A stretch of 12,898 nucleotides of DNA, taken from JBCDCU01 sp039180865 (GTDB taxonomy: Bacteria; Pseudomonadota; Alphaproteobacteria; Rhizobiales; JACESI01). Under the pieces are notes generated by a model. The model was not told where the DNA came from, made no database searches, and worked only from the letters and a program-made list of their open reading frames with translations. Position numbers and translations under genes: made by a program. Position 1 is the stretch's first letter, and every line of letters begins with the position of its first letter. The stretch covers positions 1 to 12,898 of the forward strand of contig JBCDCZ010000121.1 of NCBI GenBank assembly GCA_039180865.1, written 5' to 3'. Positions 8,537 to 12,898 of the stretch are shown here, piece after piece.

Positions 8537-10705
8537 TTATTCGCCAGCATCCGCGGCAGGCTTCGACGGCGCCGCAGCCTGTGGTTCCGGCTGCGCCGTT
8601 CCCGCATCACGTCGAGATTTGAACCAAAGGCCTGCACCCAGGAGCACACCAATAATGTCTGTTCGCCAATCTCCGGAGATCATGCAAAGGGCCGCTCCAA
8701 GAAGCAGAATCCGCCATACGGGCGAAAGCGGGCTGGCGAGATAGCCCTGAACCGCGCCGGAGAGGAAATAAACTCCGATGATTGCCGTGATCGCATTTCT
8801 GATCACTTCGAACCAACTTGCCTCCATCAGAAGCCCGGGGCTGTAGAAGAACATGTAAGGCACGATAAAGGCTGCAAGCCCGACCCGGAAGCTTGTGACG
8901 GATGTGCGCATCGGTTCCGCTCCGGCGATCGCGGCACCGGCATAGGATGCCAGGGCGACTGGCGGCGTGATCGCAGAGACGACCGCAAAATAAAACACGA
9001 AGAAGTGGGCAATCAACGGCTCTATGCCAAGTGAGATGAGGCCGGGCGCAACGACCGACGCAGCCACAGCGTAAGCTGCTGTTGTCGGCATACCCATTCC
9101 AAGGATAATCGAAATGACCATCGCGAAAATCAGCGCGAGAAGTTTGCTGGTTTCGGCAAGTTCGAAAAGAAGCGACGAGAAGCGCGCACCGACGCCTGTC
9201 AGCGAGATGACGCCGACAATGATACCGGCTGTCGCGCAAACCGTGATAATCTGGACCGACATCTGCGACGCATTACGAAGCGCTTCGATGATCTGGCGCG
9301 GTCCCATTCGAAACGGCGTGAACCAGCTCACCACCGCAGCCGATGCAATCGCGAGCGTTCCAGCACGGATCACCGAGTAACCGAGGAAAAGCGACCCGAC
9401 CAATATGATGATCGGGATAAACAGAAACGCCTGTCTCAGGAGTTGCTTCACTTTTGGCAATTCATCGGGCGTCATGCCCCGCATACCAAGGCGGCGCGCT
9501 TCAAAATCGACCATGAAATAGATGGAAACGAAATAGAGAACGGCAGGAATGAGCGCTGCGACAACGAGCTCCGTATACGGTATCCCTGTGATCTCTGCCA
9601 TGATGAACGCGCCCGCGCCCATAATTGGCGGCATGATCTGCCCGCCTGTCGATGCGGCTGCTTCAATAGCGCCTGCCGATTGCGGTCGATACCCAACCCG
9701 CTTCATGAGCGGGATGGTGAGCGACCCCGTCGAGACCACATTGCCGGCAGATGTGCCGTTGATCATGCCCATGAGACCCGAAGCAAAAACGGCGACCTTT
9801 GCAGGGCCGCCACGAGCCCGACCGGCCGTCGCGAAGGCTAGATTGACAAAATAATCGCCAACTTTCGAACTTTGCAGGAAGGCCGCGAAGATAATGAAAA
9901 GAATAATGTAAGTGGATGAAACCGCGGTTGTCGGCCCAAGAATTCCGTTGTCCGTAAAGACGTAGGAAAAGAACCGCTTTGCGTCATAGCCGCGATGCTC
10001 GAGGAAGCCCGGAAGCCAGGGCCCGAGAAATGTGTAACCCACAAATACGGATGCGATCACGACAAGTGCAAGCCCTGCAACACGGCGGGTCAACTCAAGC
10101 ATCAGAATAACGACGACAAAGGCCGCCCATGCATTCTGCGGATCGGCAAAAGGCGTTCCTGCGCGCAACCTCAAACCAAGCGCATCAAGACTGAGGGCGA
10201 TAAAACCGATGGCAGCGAGGCTGGCAGCAATAAGCACCCAGTCGATCGCTCCCACGGAGCCGTCTTTGCCACGGAGGAACCAGCCGCCAAGAATGGCAAG
10301 GACAGTCCCGGCGCCAAGCGCCATTCCAAAGTAAGCGAAGATGGTTTCCGGGTTCTCGACAATTCCGTTCAGCCAGTAAAGATGAATGCCATAAGCGGAA
10401 AGACAGAGCGCATAGAGTACGGGTATGGCGGCTATAATCGCCAAGATGCGCTCAAGCTGGATATTCTGGATGCGCTTGTCGGTACTGGTAAGAAGAACGC
10501 CAGTAAGCCCGAAGCCGAGGACGAGCGCGCCACCAATATGGAGAATACGAAAAAGCCAGGTTTCGAGTGGGGCAATATTGAGGCTGTAAAGATGCCAGGC
10601 AGCATAGAGCACACACAAAATCGCGAATGCCCGGGCCTGCCAGCCCGTCAGGGCATTCTTGTCATTCGCGGGGATCTCCGGCTCGAGTTCGACTTCGTTG
10701 GCCAT
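8537..10705 (-). CDS. TRAP transporter permease, fused small (4TM) and large (12TM) subunits
   Basis: 722-residue inner-membrane protein of the fused DctQM type that partners TAXI binding proteins. It imports a substrate using a sodium or proton gradient. A hydrophilic N-terminus (1-20) is followed by helices at about 25-200 that correspond to the small DctQ-like part. The large DctM-like part follows, with its signature around residues 313-370: GMINGTSAGNVVSTG, then AASTGGQIMPPIMGAGAF. A second DctM signature (GMGMPTTAAYAVAASVVAP) lies near residues 550-570. The last about 30 residues are a charged Ala/Pro-rich tail. The start at 10705 has AAAGGA about 10 nt upstream on the reverse strand. 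The gene is downstream of the TAXI gene on the same strand, separated by 91 nt that hold a hairpin. The substrate cannot be told from the sequence. Confidence 0.95.
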   Translation of the reverse strand: MANEVELEPEIPANDKNALTGWQARAFAILCVLYAAWHLYSLNIAPLETWLFRILHIGGALVLGFGLTGVLLTSTDKRIQNIQLERILAIIAAIPVLYALCLSAYGIHLYWLNGIVENPETIFAYFGMALGAGTVLAILGGWFLRGKDGSVGAIDWVLIAASLAAIGFIALSLDALGLRLRAGTPFADPQNAWAAFVVVILMLELTRRVAGLALVVIASVFVGYTFLGPWLPGFLEHRGYDAKRFFSYVFTDNGILGPTTAVSSTYIILFIIFAAFLQSSKVGDYFVNLAFATAGRARGGPAKVAVFASGLMGMINGTSAGNVVSTGSLTIPLMKRVGYRPQSAGAIEAAASTGGQIMPPIMGAGAFIMAEITGIPYTELVVAALIPAVLYFVSIYFMVDFEARRLGMRGMTPDELPKVKQLLRQAFLFIPIIILVGSLFLGYSVIRAGTLAIASAAVVSWFTPFRMGPRQIIEALRNASQMSVQIITVCATAGIIVGVISLTGVGARFSSLLFELAETSKLLALIFAMVISIILGMGMPTTAAYAVAASVVAPGLISLGIEPLIAHFFVFYFAVVSAITPPVALASYAGAAIAGAEPMRTSVTSFRVGLAAFIVPYMFFYSPGLLMEASWFEVIRNAITAIIGVYFLSGAVQGYLASPLSPVWRILLLGAALCMISGDWRTDIIGVLLGAGLWFKSRRDAGTAQPEPQAAAPSKPAADAGE

Positions 10706-10740
10706 AACTTGCGCATCCTTTGAAACCCGCGGACAAAGAT

Positions 10741-10763
10741 GGGCTGCGAGCGCGCCGCAGCCC
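10741..10763 (-). promoter_or_regulatory. Intergenic hairpin between binding-protein and permease genes
   Basis: Perfect 8-bp stem: GGGCTGCG at 10741-10748 and CGCAGCCC at 10756-10763, with a 7-nt GC-rich loop. It sits between the TAXI stop and the permease start. There is no U-tract in the direction of transcription (ATCTTTG follows). It fits an mRNA-stabilising or partially terminating element that lets the binding protein be made in excess over the permease, as is common in binding-protein-dependent transporter operons. A second small palindrome, TTTGATAATCAAA, lies at 10771-10783. Confidence 0.55.
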
Positions 10764-10796
10764 GGTTTTGTTTGATAATCAAATCATGTTTCGTAA

Positions 10797-11801
10797 CTAT
10801 CCGCCAAGGGCAGGATCGATTTCGAACCCGTTTTCTTTGAACCAACGGACCGCGCCTGGGTGCCACGGGATAAACTGGTTCTTGTCGAAATTCTCAGGCA
10901 GCGTTTCGACAGCTGCCTTATGGATCTCGAGCATTTTCGGGTTGTTCTTCATTACCGTATCGACCACCGCATAGACGAAGTCTTCCGGTAGATCAGCGCG
11001 TGCGATGGCAAAGTTCCACATGGAAACGCTCGCATGATCTTCGTTCTGCGACGGATAGGTACCTGCCGGGATTGTAAAGAGCGATACCGGATGGTCAGCG
11101 GCAATCTTTTTCGCCTGTTCGTCTGAAAGACCAAAGAAATTGACTTCCGCTTGTGCTTCGACCTGTGAAAAAGACGGGAACGGCAAACCGGCGGCCCAAG
11201 TGTAAACGTCGATCAAACCATCCTGAAGCTGTCCTGCGAGATCAGCGGCACCGCCGTGGCGTGCAGTTGCGGTCTTTCCAAGTGTTTCAAAGAAGCGAGG
11301 CCAGTAGGTCCCGGGCGTACCGCCGACCGGACCAAAGCCAACCGTTGCGCCATTCGGAATGTCTTCAATACTGTCGATACCGGAGCTTTTCAGCGTCATG
11401 ACATGGAACGCCGTCTTGTACATCGGGAAGATGGCGCGGATGTTGTCGTGTTTCAGGCCTGGAGCAAGCGCACTCTTGCCATTGATTGCGTCGAATGCAG
11501 GTCCCATTGTGACCATCGCAAAGTCAAGATCGCCAGTTTGCACGAGAGCAGCGTTTTGCACCGGGCCTGCGGTAACCTCAGCACCACCCGGAATACCGAG
11601 TGCTTCTGCAACCATATTGGTCCAGCCTGAGCCATAGACGAAATAGGTACCGCCCTGGCTCGCCGTGCCGACAGAGAAGCTCGTTGGCCATTTGCTGCGG
11701 TCTTCGGCCATCGCCGCCGGAACTGCGAGGCCGATCGCAAGCGCGGCCGTCAGGGGCGCCAGAACGCTACGCATCAGTCTCGATGTATTTTTAGTTGTCA
11801 T
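10797..11801 (-). CDS. TAXI family TRAP transporter solute-binding subunit
   Basis: 334-residue periplasmic binding protein that delivers its ligand to the fused permease encoded next. It has a clear Sec signal peptide (basic n-region with R8 and R11, hydrophobic APLTAALAIGLAVPA, cleavage predicted after AMA at residue 32). The mature N-terminus carries the TAXI-family hallmark FSVGTASQGGTYFVYGSGW, and then AEVTAGPVQNAALVQTGDLD. Further stretches such as ATVGFGPVGGTPGTYWPRF near residues 134-152 also fit the family. The ATG at 11801 has an ideal GGAGG (complement of 11808-11812) 6 nt upstream. It is first in the operon, and its upstream region is rich in palindromes. TAXI ligands are known in only a few cases; the methylated-amine cluster elsewhere in the window is not sufficient evidence for a betaine ligand. 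Confidence 0.95.
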   Translation of the reverse strand: MTTKNTSRLMRSVLAPLTAALAIGLAVPAAMAEDRSKWPTSFSVGTASQGGTYFVYGSGWTNMVAEALGIPGGAEVTAGPVQNAALVQTGDLDFAMVTMGPAFDAINGKSALAPGLKHDNIRAIFPMYKTAFHVMTLKSSGIDSIEDIPNGATVGFGPVGGTPGTYWPRFFETLGKTATARHGGAADLAGQLQDGLIDVYTWAAGLPFPSFSQVEAQAEVNFFGLSDEQAKKIAADHPVSLFTIPAGTYPSQNEDHASVSMWNFAIARADLPEDFVYAVVDTVMKNNPKMLEIHKAAVETLPENFDKNQFIPWHPGAVRWFKENGFEIDPALGG

Positions 11802-11842
11802 GCCTTACCTCCACTGTTGCCTTCATTGTCATCCGGCTCCCT

Positions 11843-11854
11843 ACGTCCGGACGT
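11843..11854. promoter_or_regulatory. Perfect 12-bp palindrome ACGTCCGGACGT upstream of the TAXI gene
   Basis: ACGTCC followed directly by GGACGT, centred about 47 nt before the TAXI start codon. The size and symmetry suit a dimeric repressor or activator site, and it lies in the gap between two divergent transcription units. The binding protein is unknown. Confidence 0.4.
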
Positions 11855-11858
11855 TCAC

Positions 11859-11877
11859 ATGTTCCTGGCCGGAACAT
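11859..11877. promoter_or_regulatory. Interrupted palindrome ATGTTCC-N5-GGAACAT upstream of the TAXI gene
   Basis: Perfect 7-bp arms (11859-11865 and 11871-11877) around TGGCC, only 4 nt from the neighbouring palindrome at 11843-11854. A 19-bp site with a centre-to-centre distance near 12 bp fits one helical turn and suggests an operator. It could equally form a short RNA stem in the TAXI leader. No regulator could be named. Confidence 0.45.
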
Positions 11878-11910
11878 TCTGGAAACGTATTTTCGGGAGG
11901 TATGAAGCAC

Positions 11911-12008
11911 CATAAGCATGGCATAGCCATCACTTATGAAAGCTGCATCGGTCTCCTCCCATGACCATGTGCAGCGGACTGTTCCTCTATACAGTCTATT
12001 TTTATTTA
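11911..12008 (+). ncRNA. Predicted small RNA with anti-Shine-Dalgarno loop and intrinsic terminator
   Basis: Three stem-loops lie 1-3 nt apart. Hairpin 1 (11911-11938): CATAAG/CTTATG enclosing ATGGC-ATA-GCCAT. Hairpin 2 (11942-11975): GCTGCA/TGCAGC, a small internal loop, then GGTC/GACC closing the loop TCCTCCCAT. Hairpin 3 (11976-11997): GACTGT/ACAGTC extended by a G-U pair, loop TCCTCTAT, followed by ATTTTTATTT, a good intrinsic terminator on the + strand. The U-tract and the G-U pair favour the + strand. The pyrimidine loop matches, with one difference, the CCUCCUCCC loops of alphaproteobacterial sRNAs (Rhodobacter CcsR, rhizobial alpha-r14/cuckoo families), which pair with ribosome binding sites. 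The closest -10 candidate is TATGAA at 11901-11906, with no strong -35. Expected length is about 90-100 nt. Homology to those families is not shown; it could also be a structured leader of the opposite strand. Confidence 0.5.
11976..12006 (+). terminator. Rho-independent terminator ending the predicted small RNA
   Basis: The stem pairs 11976-11982 with 11991-11997 (GGACTGT with ACAGTCT, the outer pair G-U) around an 8-nt loop. TATTTTTATTT follows at 11997-12007. No protein gene precedes it on this strand, which is itself the argument for a non-coding transcript. Confidence 0.6.
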
Positions 12009-12228
12009 TGGTGAGAATTAAAGGATTCAAAGCTCAAATCGGTTCGAAAAACGTGAGTTGGAAAGGAATACTGCGCAAATACGATGAATAAATGACAGCG
12101 AACAGCAATTAGTGCGCCTGTCACCGGACCTTCGCAAAACGCTCGAAGAGTGCGCACGTACCTGCGCGCCCGGCTTTTTGAGGGGCGTATTACACCTGGA
12201 AAATGAACATGTGGAATTGCCGTGATTT

Positions 12229-12304
12229 TGGTGCCGCTGATAGGACTCGAACCTACGACCCCATCATTACGAATGACGTGCTCTACCAACTGAGCTACAG
12301 CGGC
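12229..12304 (-). tRNA. tRNA-Thr (anticodon CGT)
   Basis: Reads on the reverse strand as a complete 76-nt cloverleaf. The acceptor stem GCCGCTG pairs with CAGCGGC, followed by discriminator A and an encoded CCA (12231-12229). The D arm is GCTC-AGTTGGTA-GAGC. The anticodon stem CGTCA/TGATG (one G-U) encloses TTCGTAA, giving anticodon CGT at 12271-12269, which decodes ACG threonine. The T arm is GTAGG-TTCGAGT-CCTAT. Every arm pairs, so it should be functional. A weak promoter candidate upstream is TTGAAA (12385-12380), 17 nt, TAAGGA (12362-12357). No integrase or attachment-site duplication was seen next to it. Confidence 0.97.
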
Positions 12305-12386
12305 CCACAAAAACTTACGGGTGTCGTATCCCCATAGGGAACGCGAACAGCGACCCTCCTTACAAAACTTCCGGGAACGTTTCAAT

Positions 12387-12422
12387 CACTGTTTCTGGCA
12401 CTGTTTCCGGCACTGTTTCGGC
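12387..12422. repeat. Three tandem 12-bp repeats (CACTGTTTC + YGG/GGC)
   Basis: CACTGTTTCTGG, CACTGTTTCCGG and CACTGTTTCGGC follow each other without spacer. The first nine bases are identical in all three. The array lies 83-118 nt upstream of the tRNA gene's 5' end. On the reverse strand one frame reads repeated Glu-Thr-Val-Pro, but that frame is short and has no good start, so a coding role is unlikely. Confidence 0.8.
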
Positions 12423-12655
12423 GCGCGAACTCGCGCCACAGGAACCGCCGTTGGATACCGAACGACACCTCGTCTTTGAACGGAAGTACCTCTCACCTAA
12501 CTTCAATCAGCTGGCATTCGGTTCGAACCTCAGGCATCGAATTTACGAACGGTTAATCCTTTGGTCCAGCATCGATAAAAACGGTCTTGGAGCCTTAACA
12601 AAATCCTAATTCCTGTCTCGTTTTGCGGCAAATCGGCAACAACACGAAAAGGATC

Positions 12656-12673
12656 GGCCCCGCCTTCGGGGCT
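12656..12673. terminator. Small GC-rich hairpin, terminator-like
   Basis: GCCCCG (12657-12662) pairs with CGGGGC (12667-12672) around CCTT. An extra G-U pair is possible outside on the + strand. The + strand continues TCTAATTG and the reverse strand CGATCCTTTTCG, so neither side has a full U-tract. It may end a transcript coming from the right on the reverse strand or separate the element at the right edge from sequence to its left. Confidence 0.4.
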
Positions 12674-12677
12674 CTAA

Positions 12678-12706
12678 TTGAGAATGATCATTGAACATCG
12701 TATCAG
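12678..12706 (+). promoter_or_regulatory. Candidate sigma-70-like promoter before the structured element
   Basis: TTGAGA at 12678-12683, a 17-nt spacer, then TATCAG at 12701-12706. This is five of six matches to the -35 consensus and four of six to the -10. It would start transcription near 12713, just before the long stem-loop. Such matches arise by chance, so this stands mainly on its position. Confidence 0.3.
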
Positions 12707-12893
12707 TTCATTACGCGCTGGGGATTTTGCGATTCGCGGTCCACGCAACCTTTTTCTGTTGTTCCGAAGGGGCTTGGGCAACATGAGCGAAGAAGGTGCG
12801 TGGAAATTGGTTGGGGAACCGGTTTCCTGTCGAATGCTTTCGCCATCAATGCGCCAATAACGGGTCGTCCACTGAGTTCGGTCATTTGATACG
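12699..12893 (+). ncRNA. Candidate structured RNA with a 20-bp imperfect stem-loop
   Basis: The core is a 63-nt stem-loop, 12741-12803. CCACGC pairs with GCGTGG; after a 1-nt bulge, ACCTTTTTC pairs with GAAGAAGGT (one G-U); after a 5-nt bulge, TGTTG pairs with CAACA around a 17-nt loop. Outside it, ATTCG (12732-12736) pairs with CGAAT (12831-12835), GCGC (12715-12718) with GCGC (12851-12854), and CGTATCA (12699-12705) with TGATACG (12887-12893). A small hairpin GGTT-GGGG-AACC lies in the 3' unpaired side. A rod of about 150-195 nt with an internal bubble carrying a 3' hairpin recalls the architecture of 6S RNA, but I recognise no conserved 6S sequence. The wobble pair in the main stem favours the + strand. 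The element may run past the window edge. Confidence 0.35.
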
Positions 12894-12898
12894 GAAAA

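Larger units (their letters stand above)
11802..12228. other. Intergenic region between TAXI gene and tRNA-Thr, no protein gene
   Basis: No credible coding sequence. From left to right it holds the TAXI ribosome binding site (11808-11812), two palindromes (11843-11877), a probable small RNA on the + strand (11911-12008), and about 220 nt of plainer, A-rich sequence reaching to the tRNA 3' end. An A/T-rich stretch with several AAAG/AATA tracts lies at 12011-12100. No terminator with a good U-tract was found after the tRNA on the reverse strand. Confidence 0.6.
12305..12898. other. Region right of tRNA-Thr, no convincing protein gene
   Basis: The region holds the tandem repeats at 12387-12422, a 10-bp palindrome GGTTCGAACC at 12520-12529, a hairpin at 12657-12672 and a strongly self-complementary element from about 12699 to the right edge. 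Two 60-codon frames overlap on opposite strands at 12678-12885; both cross the long stem-loop, and I do not accept either as a gene. Sequence from about 12430 to 12650 shows nothing else I can name. Confidence 0.55.

Noticed and set aside
8435..9034. A 199-codon open frame on the + strand.
   Set aside because: It is largely antisense to the permease C-terminus; composition is Arg/Lys/Glu-rich and it follows the terminator without a promoter.
9995..10723. A 242-codon open frame on the + strand.
   Set aside because: It is antisense to the fused TRAP permease, whose membrane-protein sequence is unmistakable; the frame is Lys/Asn/Gly-rich without domain or ribosome binding site.
11871..11900. 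GGAAC as a general-stress sigma (EcfG-type) -35 element before the predicted small RNA.
   Set aside because: No matching CGTT -10 element occurs 16-18 nt downstream.
12229..12304. tRNA-Thr as an integration site for a mobile element.
   Set aside because: No integrase and no repeat of the tRNA 3' end were found in the window.
12002..12385. A 127-codon reverse-strand frame containing AVAQLVEHVIRNDGVVGSS.
   Set aside because: That peptide is the classic false translation of a tRNA gene; the frame runs through tRNA-Thr and starts with TTG.
12387..12422. Possible CRISPR array.
   Set aside because: Units are 12 bp, directly adjacent and without spacers; no cas genes are present.
12360..12506. 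Reverse-strand frame of about 48 codons with Glu-Thr-Val-Pro repeats.
   Set aside because: It has no ATG or GTG start near its beginning and no ribosome binding site; the repeat is explained by tandem DNA duplication.
12703..12885. A 60-codon reverse-strand frame with an ATG, and an overlapping + strand frame of similar length.
   Set aside because: Both cross the long stem-loop, neither has a clear ribosome binding site, and the composition (Cys, Pro, Ser, Arg rich) is not protein-like. The RNA reading explains the sequence better, though a small protein is not excluded.

Overview
The window looks like a chromosomal segment of an alphaproteobacterium. The clues are a fused TAXI-type TRAP transporter, a VPLPA-CTERM surface protein, a trimethylamine-methyltransferase-family protein without pyrrolysine next to a dimethylglycine/sarcosine-dehydrogenase-type enzyme, and moderately GC-rich coding sequence. 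The order cannot be fixed from sequence alone. No insertion sequence, phage gene or CRISPR array was seen.

Layout. (1) 32-4712, + strand: a methylated-amine cluster. It holds a FAD/folate demethylase (DAO + GcvT domains), a translationally coupled MttB-family corrinoid methyltransferase, and a TetR regulator 14 nt further on. (2) 4834-7457, + strand: an ECF sigma factor overlapping by 4 nt a single-pass membrane protein with a periplasmic von Willebrand A domain, closed by a hairpin at 7476-7501. The pair reads as a sigma factor with a membrane-tethered partner. (3) 7620-8360, + strand: a secreted protein with a VPLPA-CTERM sorting tail, followed by a clear rho-independent terminator. (4) 8537-11801, - strand: a TAXI TRAP transporter, binding-protein gene first, then the fused 4TM/12TM permease, with a strong intergenic hairpin between them. 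(5) 11802-12228: no protein gene, but dense with inverted repeats. I read 11911-12008 as a probable small RNA on the + strand with three stem-loops, one exposing an anti-Shine-Dalgarno loop and the last followed by a U-tract. (6) 12229-12304, - strand: tRNA-Thr(CGT) with encoded CCA. (7) 12305-12898: no convincing protein gene. It has three tandem 12-bp repeats, a small terminator-like hairpin, and at the right edge a strongly self-complementary stretch that may be another structured RNA.

How the genes fit together. The first two enzymes can be read as successive demethylation of a quaternary or tertiary methylated amine such as a betaine: MttB-type enzymes move a methyl group to a corrinoid protein, and DMGDH-type enzymes oxidise an N-methyl group and hand the one-carbon unit to folate. 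The corrinoid protein and second methyltransferase that the MttB type needs are not in the window. The TetR gene is the natural local regulator. The sigma/VWA pair, the VPLPA protein and the TRAP transporter have no demonstrable functional link to that cluster. The most novel material is non-coding: the predicted small RNA divergent to the TRAP transporter and the structured element at the right end.
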